A program made the position numbers and the translations under genes. Source: Sialis fuliginosa (taxonomy: Eukaryota > Arthropoda > Insecta > Megaloptera > Sialidae). From it: a stretch of 64,000 nt of DNA. The DNA is taken from NCBI GenBank assembly GCA_961205875.1, contig OY540816.1:20842701-20906700 (forward strand). Reading direction: 5' to 3'. Below, piece by piece: positions 10,322-21,877 of the stretch. Within the stretch, counting starts at the first letter, position 1, and every line of letters starts with the position of its first letter. Below the pieces are notes generated by a model. It did not search any database. It was not told the origin of the DNA and saw nothing but the letters and a program-made list of their open reading frames with translations.

Positions 10322-11212
10322 CTAGCTGGGCCCACGCGGCTTCGCTCGCGTAGACTACGGAATTATTGTTTAGGATTTTTGAAAAATATAGTTTAATTAA
10401 TTAAGTACAAACACGATTAGTTATTATTGTAATAATAATTTATCAATACCTAAATTACCTAACAAAAACGAATCAGAAGAAAAAAGTACAAATAATTTGT
10501 GTTCTGTTTAAATTTAAATGTTAATTATTGAAAACAAAATTAACTCAAACGATCAGCCGAGGGACTCCGAATAACAACCGAGCGTACGCGAATCCAGTCT
10601 GATGTACTTGCTTCGATGCGGCACGACACCATACATTTAAGATATTATCTTTATAAATATATTTTAAGATATTTTCTAAACTATACGACCAAATTGGATG
10701 CTGTAAATGGCAAACTATATCTACATTAAGTACTTATGACGATGAAATCATTTATTTCGATAAGGATTAATGTTTTGCAGGTCATAAGTCCATGTAAACA
10801 AAACCCAAATATTTTATGTTTTTTTTGTAACATAAAAGCAGTCATTGTGGCTTAAATATAAAAGTTAGACATATCGTGTCGCTGACTTAATTGTAGAACT
10901 TTTGATTCTACACAATTATTTAATACATTATTTTGTTCTATATTGAACGGTTTAGGCAGCGTATTACAAAACAGCGCGCCGACGGCAAAATTTTTTCCGA
11001 CTTGATTTACTATTATCGTCACTGCTTTGTTGTTATGTTACCTAACGTAAAAAAATATAGCCTATAACCTGGCCAGAGAACGTACCTATGAATTAAAAAA
11101 AAAAACTCGTAAATCGGATAAGTGGTTCTCGAGTGATAAGGTAACTAACGGACAGACAGACAGACAGACAGACAGACAGCCAGAGAGACGTTGAGCTTTA
11201 TATATATTAAGG
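10322..11212 (+). mobile_element. SINE-like family C2, long copy
   Basis: The head (ACTAGCTGGGCCCACGCGGC, TTCGCTCGCG) and the tail (AAATCGGATAAGTGGTTCTC, (ACAG)n, then TATATTAAGGATA) match the 355-bp copy at 37,696-38,050. This copy carries about 500 bp more in the middle (roughly 10,410-10,905), so the other may be internally deleted. The (ACAG)n run at 11,148-11,178 is a microsatellite. Confidence 0.75.
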
Positions 11213-11564
11213 ATATACAGTCGGGACTCGTTTTTTTCTAAGTCTCGTTTATTTAAAATGCCGAGTTTCGTTTATTCGTATTTTTTTCTCCTTCTTCACC
11301 TCCCACCATTCTCGAGTCATGGCGTAGACGAACATATTTTAGAAATTTTTTGTAGAATGAATTCGAGCATTTGTATTCATCTCATTGACTGTACAATATT
11401 TTTCAAAATATTTTAATTTTTTTGATATTCATTGCATGCTACGAACGCAACGAAAATCATATCTATAGATTTGAGGTTAGGTCAGATAGAAAACATACAT
11501 ATTATAATTTACTGCTAGGTATCAAATTGTTATGAAATTGCTAGATATTTTAAAGCAGTGGTAA
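11213..11564. other. Intergenic DNA with a possible pogo-like end
   Basis: CAGTCGGGACTCGTTTTTTT at 11,219 followed by repeats of TCTCGTTTATT resembles one terminus of a pogo/Tigger-type element. No partner end was found, so it is only noted. Confidence 0.3.
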
Positions 11565-11790
11565 ATAAATTGTTATAAACAATTTGATTGTTTATTTCCT
11601 TATAACTGCTGAACCATTGGTTTTAAAGAAAAAGTTTTCGACAAAAAAAAATTCTCACGGTGTAAAGAAACTTTTGTTCTTACTAAACGTTTTTCAAAAT
11701 TTTCAATAATTTAAGTGGGGGGGGGGGGGGGGGTGATGGCACGGAACACTATTTTTTTATTTGATTAATTATTTTAGACTTTAGACGTTA
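11565..11790 (-). mobile_element. Dispersed repeat, inverted relative to 50,045-50,245
   Basis: Shared order on opposite strands: TTGTTATAAACAATT, TTATTTCCTTATAACT, CTGAACCATTGGTTTT, AAAAGTTTTCGAC, TTTTGTTCTTACTAAACG and CAATAATTTAAGTGGGG. A run of 17-18 G at 11,717 marks a site that is CCCCCC in the other copy. Confidence 0.7.
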
Positions 11791-12593
11791 CCCACTCAAA
11801 AAAATAACACATTACCCTGTTTACAATTTTTGAAAAAAAAATACTCCATAAACTTATCCCCCCATGCAATTACAGCATAATCTTTTTAGAACTATAATAC
11901 ATGAATTTATTGAATTTCATGTTGACATATTTAAAGTAATTTGACAGTTGATATTTCATAAAACAATGTACCTATACCTACATTAGGGTGTGTCAAAAAT
12001 TAATTTTAATTTTTAAATTTAGGGGGGGAGGTATTTTAATGTTCTCATATTTTTTTCAAAATTTAGTTTGAATATAATATTTAATGTAAATATATTGAAT
12101 TTTATATTATATATGCATAATAATTTTTACAAAGAGGGTTAGGGAAGGGGTATTTTGATGTGGATATCAATATTTTCTATTTAGTTTAATTAAAATCTAC
12201 TTATATAATAAAAATCTGCTGAATTTTATAACCTAATTATAAAGAAAATGTAGGGGGGTATAAGTTGACGTGCCCATGGCTTTTTACAGAATCCTCGCCG
12301 ACAAAATATCATTAGCTCACTATTGTCTATACTAAATACCTCTCTTCATTATCTGAAACCGGGTCCATTGTGCGCCATCGCTTTATCATATACCGTGTGT
12401 TTTATATATTGTTTAACAATTTTTTGTGGCGGATTTTTTTGCTCCTATAAATTTAACTTTTCTTCGGGTTTTTATAATAGCCTATTATAATGAATTCATA
12501 ATTAAGTAGCTGTAAATTTCGGCATGAATCTTTATTGAAAGACGTTTAATAATTTCTTAATTATTTATTGATGATACATACTACATAGTTTCG
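11791..12593. other. AT-rich DNA with repeated G-run phrases
   Basis: ATTAGGGTGTGTCAAAAATT at 11,981 is the same end as that of the MITE in the Bar 3' region (62,354). Three loosely spaced G-run phrases (12,022, 12,135, 12,254) suggest decayed duplication. No gene. Confidence 0.4.
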
Positions 12594-12700
12594 TTTTTTA
12601 ACCGACTTCAAAATTTCAATTCGGCTGAGGATATTTTTAAAGTATTTGAACAATTTATATAAATCATTCATATAAATTTTATCAGAAAAGGGAAAGATAA
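12594..12700 (+). mobile_element. Family H fragment (TTTTTAACCGACTTC end)
   Basis: TTTTTTAACCGACTTCAAAA followed by AATTTCAATTCGGCTG and TATAAATTTTATCAGAA matches 35,909-36,070. Only the start of the element is present. Confidence 0.65.
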
Positions 12701-12717
12701 AAAACGTTTAAAAAAAC

Positions 12718-12876
12718 ATCTGCCAAGTAAATGCACAGTGCTTCCTCGTGCGAAATTCACCAAAGGTAGTTATTTATAGAACAATTTAAATAAAAACCGA
12801 TAGTGTTTATATAAATTGCCTGGAATTGGTTACCCATTTAATTTTTATACAATTTTACTAAAAAATATTAGTTCGC
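12718..12876 (+). mobile_element. Family B, distal-end fragment
   Basis: Starts ATCTGCCAAGTAAATGCACA and continues through CACCAAAGGTAGTTATT to AAAAATATTAGTTCG, matching the outer end of the full copy. Confidence 0.85.
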
Positions 12877-13676
12877 TTAAAGTGCTTGTATATAAGCTAT
12901 CAAATTTAATTAACATGCAGTCTAAACTTTAAACCCTAATTTTGACCCTCTCAATTTTATTTTCTAAGGAGAAATTGTATTTGATAACATATGATATTTA
13001 TTTTTTAAAATATGTTTCAATTTTTCAATGTTTTTAAAATTGCCTTATATCAACTAGAAAATGTTTCATGACTTCTAAAATTAATAATAATTGAACCAAC
13101 ATTTATTGTTAATTAACTTCTACCAACGTTTCACTACACATTACACTATACAATTTAAATACTAATTTATTTCAAACCGCTTCAACATTAAAATACCTTT
13201 TAAATATTTATTATAAATTGTTAATGCTAAATCAAATATTCTGAATGCGTTATAATTTCTGTACAGTCATTGCTTTAATTCTTTAATTTATAAATGTGAA
13301 TATATTTTTGTGTACACGTATTATAATATACTAAATTAATCTTTAGTATAGGCTTTACTTACAAGAAAAAAATGATAGTGCATGCTTAATTAAACTAAAT
13401 ATATACAGTTCAGAATAAAACATGAATTTAGCTTTAGAATTAAAAATAACTGTGGTTTATTATATATTTTAAATAAAATCTTGTGTGGTCCTCAAACAAT
13501 GGCTTTTCTTGTATTATTTGGTCTATTCAGAAAATAAGTCGACATATATCCAGAAAATTACTGTAAAAATCCAAAATACCAAAATTGACCCCCCAAAAAT
13601 AGAGGAGGGGGGCTGACAGACCCGACGCGGCGAAGCGACAAGTTTTTTTTTGGCCGTCGCGCGTCGTTAAAAATAT
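12877..13676. other. AT-rich DNA
   Basis: No gene. The last 80 bases (13,595-13,672) are GC-rich (GACCCGACGCGGCGAAGCG, GGCCGTCGCGCGTCG) and abut the next family-B copy. This could be the remains of another element. Confidence 0.4.
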
Positions 13677-14292
13677 ATCTGCCAAGTAAATGCACAGTGC
13701 TTCCTCGTGCTAAATTCACCAAAGATAATTAATTATTGAACAATTCAAATAAAAACCGATGCTCAGATAAATTGCTTAGAATTGGTTAACCATTTAATTT
13801 TTATACAATTTTACTAAAAAATATTAGTTCGAAATTTTTCTTAAGACGCACCAGATTATTTTTTCGTATATTTTTAATTTTTGACAATTTCAATCTAAAT
13901 CTAAATTTATACAAACGTCAAAATGACATTTAAAACGTCAAAATGACAGTTAATATATCAAAAGGAATATTAATTTAAAAAAACAAAACACGATTTTTTA
14001 AAAATAAATTGAGATAAATCTTTGTAAGGGAATATTTCACAACAAACGTTGTAGACCCATATTATAGAAAATTTAATGCTCTACAAAAAATATTCTATTA
14101 AATTTTCACGTAACACGTGTCGTTGTTGAGATATCTTGAAAAAATTAACATTTTTGGATGTCACTCCTCCCCTTTACAAACGATTTTGATGATTTTGAAA
14201 TGGGACCGTCCTCAAGCCAGACCTAACCATCCGATCAAGTTTCAATAATATCGGTTCAATGGTTCAAGAGTTATGCGTGTGACAAAGAGAAA
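13677..14292 (+). mobile_element. Family B, nearly complete copy without the hairpin end
   Basis: Colinear with the full copy: ATCTGCCAAGTAAATGCACA, TTAGTTCGAAATTTTTCTTA, repeated CAAAATGACA motifs, TTGTAAGGGAATATTTCACA, GAGATATCTTGAAAAA, GTTCAAGAGTTATGCGTGTG. It stops before the ACAGAC tract. Confidence 0.85.
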
Positions 14293-15599
14293 AGAAAATG
14301 TATGAGGTGCCAAATTTAAACAGTGATTAGAACATGTCCAGATGTATATTTCCTGAAAACTCCCTAGCAAAATTTGCTCCGAAACACCCTCAACCAAGGG
14401 CCCAAAGTTTTGTTTTACAAGGATTTTGTAAACACTCTGTATTTAATGAACGGAATGTTCAATCAACCCCGTCTTTCGCATTTTAAACAGATAATTAAAT
14501 TTTCTACAACGTTTTTTATTATTATTTTAATCAAAAATAATTGTATACCTTTCAAAATGGTGGTCAAACTAAAAATTTTACTAAAAAAATACAAAATTTT
14601 GAGTTCGACAGCCTTTTTGATAGGTATAAAGTTATTTATGACCAAGAATGTGTTATAATCGATTGTAGTACATTTAATTGTCTTTTCAAAAAATTAAAAA
14701 TTAGGTTTTCTTTTTTTTTTCTTTGCAAATAAGTTAAATATAGTTTGAGAACAAGTGATTCTCGAATATCGTGTATTTTATTATTTTCAATAATAGACCC
14801 AGCAGGCCGTGTGAAAACACCGTAATAAAGAAATGATACGTTAATTCTTCCTCTGTCTAATTGTTTTGTGCAGCCATGTTATTATTATTATTATACAAAA
14901 TTATAAAGATTTGGGAATTTTTTCGTTTCCGTAACTACTTAATTTAAGCCATATCAAGCATAACTAATTATTATCATTATTTATATTAATAATAGTATAG
15001 AAATGAATCATTTTTAAGTAGCAATGTTATTTGTTTGAATTATCTAATGAAATTAATTTTCTACGGTATAATTTCATGAAAAAGAATGTAATGATTTTTT
15101 TTATAGTAATTGTTATAAAGAATGCTTTGTTTGCTTGAAATTATTTTATTTTAATAGGCTTATTTAAAATATTGTTTTTTAAATTAATTCGTCAGAAACT
15201 AATGTGTTATTGCCTAATTTATATGATTTATATAAAAAATTTGGGTTGTTTTTATTTTACTTATAATTTATAAACGGGTCGGTGAAAATACTTGAGATTT
15301 GTTATATTAACTTCAAATATATTCATTAAGTTTTACTCAAAATTTCATTAATTTCTTGATTTTCCTTCGCATAAAATTTCGTTAAAAATGTCGTAATCCC
15401 TATACTCGCAATAATGTAAAATTTTTTATTTTATTTTGACGATATCTTCTTTTAAGATTTTGAATAGAGCTTCTAATAATCTTTTTTTTTATTTTATTTT
15501 TTACATAATTTGAGCACTTTTGAATATTTGAATTTTTATTAGAAATACCTATTGGTCATGTTAAATAAAAGTATTAATGATTCTAGATATTTTTAGGTT
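14293..15599. other. AT-rich intergenic DNA, no gene
   Basis: Open frames of 60-95 codons at 14,374-14,732 overlap on both strands and reflect composition. No motif, splice context or repeat copy supports them. Confidence 0.55.
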
Positions 15600-16760
15600 A
15601 TCAGAATATTCATCTTTATGCGCGACTTAAACAATTTAATCAAAAATCAAAAATAGCATTTAATATAATACCTCTACGTCTTATTTTCTTGTATTTTAGT
15701 CGATATTTGTATGATGAGTTGAAGTTCACTGCAGGAAAATTCACTAAAAAATTTAGAATTTTTGATTTCGTTAAAAGTATGTTTCTTGTATAGAAAATGA
15801 CGTGAAAAGTTGAACTGTTCAAACCGCAGGTCCGTATCTCAAACCGTTCTCGAGATATAGCCTCTCAAAGTTTTAGTTTTTTCAAATTTTTGGAGAAAAA
15901 TGGCTCTAACTTTTGAACGGGTGGTTGGAATTGATTTTAGTTGACGGATTTGGAATCAGCGTGTCAAAATCTATATAATGACATGTATAATACCTTAAAA
16001 CACGAAAAAAAAAATTTCGCGAAAAATCGAAAAAATTCAAAGGGGTATACCTTAAAAAAATGTCGATTTTTGACGAAATTTTTTTTGTCGAATTTTAAAG
16101 TATTATACATGTCATTATATAGATTTTGACACGCTGATTTCAAATCCGTCAACTAAAATCAATTCCGACCACGCGTTTAAAAGTTATGGCCCTTTTTCTC
16201 CAAAAATTTGAAAAAACTAAAACTTTGAGAGGCTATATCTCGAGAACGGTTTGAGATACAGACCTGCGGTTTGAAACAAACAACTTTCCACGTTATTTTT
16301 TATACAATAAACATATTTTAGTGAAATTTTCTGCATTGAACTTCAACTCGTCATACAAATATCGACTAAAATACAAGAAAATAAGACGTAGAATCATTTA
16401 GTTATATATAAATATATAAGAATTTATTTTAAAAAGTAAAAGCTTGAACTTAAGGTGTTTCATAACTAGTTTTTTTTGTTAATAGGAGGAGGATTGGCAA
16501 AATATGCTTCCCTTATTAAAAATTTCACGCCACGCTACTGAATGACAGCTCTGTCTTCATGAAATATAACATTTTTAATTTAGTTTTTCTTAAAGTTGGT
16601 GTAAAATACATCCTAATCACTTTATAGTTGATTTAGCTATAAACAAAGAAAAGCGAATTCAAGCTTTTAATGAAATCAAAAATTCTAAATTTTTTAGTGA
16701 AATTTCCTGCAGTAAACTTCAACTCGTCATACAAATATCGACTAATTTTCTCAATAATTT
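15600..16760 (-). mobile_element. Long palindromic element, copy 1
   Basis: Arms of about 370 bp meet without a spacer at about 16,047, where the sequence is GGTATACC. The arms run roughly 15,669-16,046 and 16,048-16,395. Blocks such as GAGATATAGCCTCTCAAAG, CAGCGTGTCAAAATC and TATATAATGACATGTATAAT occur once in each direction. Small fixed differences between the arms show this copy is inverted relative to copies 2 and 3. Outer non-palindromic parts are shared: 15,610-15,680 with copy 3's right side, and 16,395-16,720 with the left side of copy 2. Family unknown. Confidence 0.95.
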
Positions 16761-18659
16761 AAACTTACTTTAGATACCACTGCTAAATACCAAACAAGCA
16801 CTAATTAAATCATATTTAAAAAACTGTTAATTCATAAAACATTATTGTAAATTTTAAATTGCCTGTCAATTTAAAATTTAATCCACCCGCCAATCAATAA
16901 AACAGGATCACATTGCGCCCACAGCTTCCTCGCGTGATTTCTATATTTAAATTAATATTATAAATAAACAAGCGTAGATAAGGTAAATATTTTAATTAGC
17001 GTCCCACGTTTATCTGCCACAGATTGCTAGATGTTCGGTAATTAATTCAGAAATTGTACCGATTAATTAATTTCACTTTGATCGATCTTCTATTAATTGG
17101 TTTTAAACGTTCCATTTGCAAATACCGGTATATATTGACAGTGGCGTAGAAATGGTTTATTTAAATTGATATATTATTCATCATTATACTAAATAATAAA
17201 CTGTAGTACCTAAGTAAGTACCTATGTACTTAATGGCAATAAAATTTCCTATCTTTTCGTAAGAAAAATTAGAATCGATTTCAAATATCAATGTTTGTAC
17301 TTTTTTCTTAAAAATTAATATATTTTACTAGACTTTGGGCTAAATTTTCTCTATATTGTCATCCGCCGCTTCTTCTGTCCTGGTACACAAGCTGAAATAC
17401 ACTAAAACGTAACCAAAACCTATAACATACAAACATGTAATTTTTATATTAAAATTGTAGCAATTATTAGCAGATAAAAATCAATTCTGCTATAGCTTAC
17501 ATTTCTATCTTCCTCAAAATGAGCATATTCTAGTTTGATTCCGCCTGACTAACATAAAATAATGCATTGAAAGTTTTGGCCACGTTTTCGCGTCTTTTTG
17601 CCTGTGTGTGGCGCTCTGGACGATCCCCCCCCCCTCTTCAAAAAAGCCAGTATGGTTTATATTTTGACGAGATTTGTCTTGTATGAAGGTCTAAAAAAAT
17701 CATAGCGGAAATATAAACTATAGATAACAACATTTTTAACTACTCCAATGACTTATTAGTATTTAAATACACATGTACTTTAATGTAAATACGAATAAAT
17801 TGTGTGGGAGTATTTTATCTGTAATATATACTATTTTATATATATTATGTATGTATTAATGTAGGAATTCTAAATGTTTGTCTGATAATTGAGTAAACTG
17901 GAAAATGTAAAATCGAACGATCAGTCTTTTGCTTGTAATAATCTTTTATTTCTTGAAAAATAAAATCGATTCTGCAGCCAGGTATCAAGTTGAACACGTC
18001 TTATTATTTTGATTTAATTAAGTCTACTTAATCTAACCTCAATTTGAATCAAATTACTATTTTAGTGTTTTAAAAAAAAAACAAATAAAAGTTCAATTAA
18101 GAAATTATTTTTTGCACTTAATGGTAATTCTAAGAAAATCAAAAAAAATTTCTGCTAGACATTTTTTTTTCAAATTTCATGCGTCACAAATTTTACGACA
18201 AATGACTTGTTGCAATTTTAGAAAAGTCGTACCGGGTATCATGCATTTTAGATATCAAATTTGAATTCAGCGGGTCAAAATTTATGGGGATAATTTCTTT
18301 TTGCGAGTCTGTGTTATTAATTTAAAAAGCTGGATATTATACCATATGTAATTACCAATATTGCTTCTAAATATCAAATAATAACAAAATACTATTAAAA
18401 TAGTAAATCAAATTCGTTAATTACATGAATTTTGAGGACTGCTGTATTAAAATAAATGCATAAATATATAATTTATTAAGTACAATTGACATTTTATAGG
18501 TTTTTATTAACTAATTATGAATATTATAAATAGTGACTTCAACGATCGGTAAAGACACGAAACTTGAAATTTATTTTTATTGTATTTTATTAATTATTTT
18601 TATTTTATTTAGTTAAAACCCCTCACAAGAATATATATGTTATATATGTAACCCCTTCA
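16761..18659. other. AT-rich intergenic DNA
   Basis: No gene recognised. Patches of ordinary complexity at 16,900-17,060 and 17,570-17,640 (ending in a C run) have no second copy here. Confidence 0.5.
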
Positions 18660-18702
18660 TAAAAATCCTCCCCCCTCCCTAAAACATCCTGGTTACACTA
18701 CT
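18660..18702 (-). mobile_element. hAT-like MITE end fragment
   Basis: CCTCCCCCCTCCCTAAAACA then CTGGTTACACTACTG is the reverse of the CAGTGGCGTAACCAGGGGGG-type terminus seen at 20,487 and 26,600. Confidence 0.5.
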
Positions 18703-18935
18703 GTTTTGTAGCTGTGACAGCGGAAGCCTAATCGAACGTAGGAGTACCTACTTTATACACGGTACCCGAGCAGTGACAGAGTGCCCGTTGGGTGGGGTCA
18801 GGTGCGTGTGTGGGCTGGGTCACATTTGTCCTGTTTCACAGCTCACTCAGATAACGCGGTACAACCGGTGTTAGATAATTATATATGTACGTGTCCGCCC
18901 GACACATAAATCTCTCTAATCTAAGGCACTGGTTC
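18703..18935. promoter_or_regulatory. GC-richer single-copy block, candidate regulatory DNA
   Basis: About 230 bp much richer in G+C than the flanks, without a coding frame and without a copy in the window. It contains CGGTACCCGAGCAGTGACAG, GATAACGCGG and ACAACCGGTGTT. Regulatory function is inference from composition and uniqueness only. Confidence 0.3.
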
Positions 18936-19029
18936 TCGATAGTGCTGTATCTATGGATGTGATGAAAACCTCGTCAAATTTATTTTTATTTGATTCTTTT
19001 GCAGTTTGCATCTTGATAAGATATATAGG

Positions 19030-19890
19030 GTGAGACGTTAATTATGACACTTAGGGAAATCAATGTTATTTCAGATTTATACAAAATCATAGAGACCTAA
19101 AATATTCAACATGCCCACAAGTACACGGTTCGCCGCGAATTGTTTTTTCCGACTTTACGAAATTTACACAAATTATACACCTATCCATTAGTGAAAACCT
19201 GAATAAAATCCGTTCAGTAGTTATTGAGAAAGTCGTGTAAAATTATATTTTCAAAGAAAACACCAGGTCTTAATAAAGAGACTAGCTGATACCCGTGGCT
19301 TCGCTCGCGTGGATTTCGAAACCTCCATCCCCATGATATTTATTCCGCCGGATCGAATGAAACTAATTACAACCATTCATAGTTTTATTAAACATACCTC
19401 ATAAGATCGATCCTGTTAATTATATATTGTTCACCCAAAGGATTTATTTATTTTCATAATCCATATCCACTATAGTATTATGTTGATATTAGAACTGTCA
19501 CTTAGCACGCATCAAAACCATCTACAAAATCAAGTATCGTGTGAAGCCAACACACATTGAAACATGACAACAATCCAGCGCCAAAACACGCTTGAAAACC
19601 AGCATTGAATCTAGCAAACAAACCAGCAGCCCCTTATGGGTTGTTTTTTCGGAATTCGAAGTAGCCTATGTCCTTTCTCAGAGTGCATGCTATCTCCCTG
19701 TCAAATTTCATCAAGATCGGTTTAGCGGTTTAGCCGTGGAAAGGTAACAAACAGACAGAGAGACAGACAAACACACTTTCGCATTTATAATATTAGTATG
19801 GATTAGCAACAATCATAATCAATTGCGAATATTTTCCTTTTGAAAGTAATCGATATTGTTAACGTGTGTCAAAAATATACGAGCGAAGAT
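19030..19890 (+). mobile_element. Family E copy split by a C1 insertion
   Basis: The left part (19,030-19,280) has ATTCAACATGCCCACAA, CACGGTTCGCCGCGAATTGT, TATCCATTAGTGAAAA and GTAAAATTATATTTTCAAA. The right part (19,806-19,890) resumes with AGCAACAATCATAATCAATT and TTGTTAACGTGTGTC. Both are in the order of the uninterrupted copy at 25,828-26,475. Confidence 0.8.
19281..19805 (+). mobile_element. SINE-like family C1, most complete copy
   Basis: The head is ACTAGCTGATACCCGTGGCT followed by TCGCTCGCGTGG. The tail carries AAATTTCATCAAGATCGG, GGTTTAGCCGTGGAAAGGTA, an ACAGACAGAGAGACAGAC run and ATAATATTAGTATGGATT. About 525 bp. It lies inside a family E element, so it inserted later. Confidence 0.85.
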
Positions 19891-20486
19891 GTTTTTTTAA
19901 ATTGAAACGTTAATTTCAACATTTTTTTCAATCTGTACCGCTTTCTTTATAGCAGTTCCATTATATTTTGAAAAGGTAATCTATCACTTTACCCCCATTC
20001 TCGATTAAATCGTTTTTAAGGGGCTCAAACATATAGTTTTATAGATTTTCTTCCAATTTATAAAATAACTCTTTAAATACTAACTGGAATTCACTTTTTT
20101 ATTTTTGTTCGTAACTTGCGTTGCTACTTTCATACAGGTGCAATTTTTAATAAAATGTTAACTCCAGGATCGGTTATAGTTAATAATGTTAATATTATCT
20201 TATTTATAACATAAACAATATAAAATTAAATAGAAAACAGAGGGAATGGATCAGGTTGTAAATAATTCAACATATAACGAGATACAATTCATTTTATACC
20301 ATCACAGTACGTTATAAAGGGTGCTATAAAGTTTATTGTATTTTATTACAGAGAAACTCAAAAATGCAAACTGCAGTTTGCTTCTGGGAAACAAACTAAT
20401 CGTAAATTTGTCTTATTCTTCTTCTTTATTTTATCATTATTTATCACTCGTTCCGTTTAATAATGATTATGTGCATTCTTTTGAAA
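19891..20486. other. AT-rich DNA, no gene
   Basis: Nothing beyond short chance open frames. No repeat match seen. Confidence 0.5.
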
Positions 20487-20517
20487 GGAGCAGTGGCGTA
20501 ACCAGGATTTTTTATAT
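20487..20517 (+). mobile_element. hAT-like MITE left end
   Basis: CAGTGGCGTAACCAGGATTT is the terminus of the family at 26,600-26,735. It is cut off by the TIR-A fragment that follows. Confidence 0.5.
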
Positions 20518-20690
20518 AAGGTACTGATACCAGTAATGGCTATTTTTTAATTAAATGTACTGAATTTGAAATATTTGTTGATATTTGATTACTAGCATTT
20601 CTGAATATTAATCTATATACACTTAACTGTCTTATAGCGTGATTTAATGACAATCGGCTAATAGGTGTTAAAATGGTGGACATGCCTCCC
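20518..20690 (+). mobile_element. TIR-A MITE, left-end fragment
   Basis: AAGGTACTGATACCAGTAAT, then the body up to CAATCGGCTAATAGGTGT and AAAATGGTGGACAT, as in 21,343-21,510. Confidence 0.8.
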
Positions 20691-20734
20691 CCTCCGATGG
20701 TTATACCATTGGCAAGCAGTCATTAAAATTGATA

Positions 20735-20934
20735 AATTATGATAGTCGATAAAACAGGTCGCACGTACTCATTTTTTTATCGGAATGAAAAGTAACCTAT
20801 GTCCTTCCTCAAGATGGAAGCTATCTCCCTACCAAATTTCATTAAGATCTGTTCAGCGGTTTATCCGTGAAAAGGTCACAGACAGACAGAGAGACAGACA
20901 CACTTTCGCGTTTATAATATTAGTATATATGGAT
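20735..20934 (+). mobile_element. SINE-like family C1, 3' half
   Basis: TGATAGTCGATAAAACAGGT, AAATTTCATTAAGATCTG, GGTTTATCCGTGAAAAGGTC, ACAGACAGAGAGACAGAC and TAATATTAGTATATATGG in the usual order. Confidence 0.8.
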
Positions 20935-21342
20935 GTGTACCAAACTGTCAACAAATTGAGCAATAGTGTTCTATTTTTCCGAACACTAAAAATTAGCCAA
21001 TGCCATCGAAAGAAATGTTTAAGGTTCAGTAAAATATTTTTTACCGATTAATTTTGAAAATATTAAATTACATTCATATACGAAATACAATGAATATGAC
21101 TTATTGTTTTATTTTTAATATAAACAGTTTTAATTCAAACAAGTCAAAGAATTCGCTGTAACAAAAATTCGAATTAAAATCAAAGAGATCAATAAACATA
21201 TGGACATTGCTCGAAATAAATATTTTTCCAGATTATGAAGCCAGTTTGTCATATTACAAACTTCAGCCAGTCGAAGAATGTGTTTTTGTGAAACTGCATT
21301 ATAATAACCTCCCCACTAATCTAGCTTGCATACATATACATA
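20935..21342. other. AT-rich DNA
   Basis: No gene or repeat recognised. Confidence 0.5.
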
Positions 21343-21877
21343 TAAGGTACTGGCACCAGTCTTGAATATGACCCCAGTAATGGCTATTTTTTAATTAATT
21401 GGAAATATTTGTAACTGCCATTTCTGAATATTAATCTATATACATTTAACTGCCTTACAGCGTAATTTGATGACAATCGGCCAATAGTTGTCAAAATGGT
21501 GGACATTTAAACTAATTATTAGTATAATTTTTTTATTCATTATTATATTATCATAGCAACTGCTTTACATTGTTTTAAATTTAACGATTCTTTCTTTTAT
21601 ATCTTTTGTGTCGTAGTACTTAACATCTTATAATCATCCATCACTGCGTGCTCATTATTGGTTTTACTGTATCCATTACTGGAGAAAAAACATAAACAAA
21701 ATAAAAGGCTATAATTTAAAAAAAAACTATATTTGTGGACTTTAGTAATTAAATTGATTAAATCAAAAGTTACTTGTTTTATTAGTAACATGAGTTCATG
21801 AAAATTACAAAAAAGAAACCCGTCAATCACAAAAATAGTAAACCTTGCTCTTATAGCAGCCATAATTGGGCCATTAC
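21343..21877 (+). mobile_element. TIR-A MITE, complete copy (about 535 bp)
   Basis: The left terminus is AAGGTACTGGCACCAGT. The right terminus is the complement of AAGGTAATGGCCCAATT, a slightly decayed match to the same repeat. TA can be read at both borders (TAAGG and CCTTA), consistent with a Tc1/mariner-like TA target. No coding capacity, so it is non-autonomous. Other copies: 1-66, 2,279-3,221, 20,518-20,690, 33,306-33,690, 47,755-47,874, 53,535-53,571. Confidence 0.85.

Noticed and set aside
14374-14732. Three overlapping frames of 60-94 codons on both strands
   Set aside because: Overlap on both strands in AT-rich DNA; no motif.
15941-16152. Mirror-image 62-codon open frames on both strands of the palindrome, also at 29,850-30,061
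   Set aside because: They open with TTG, not ATG, and their matching sequence is a direct result of the palindrome. Copy 3 lacks them. Nothing suggests a protein.
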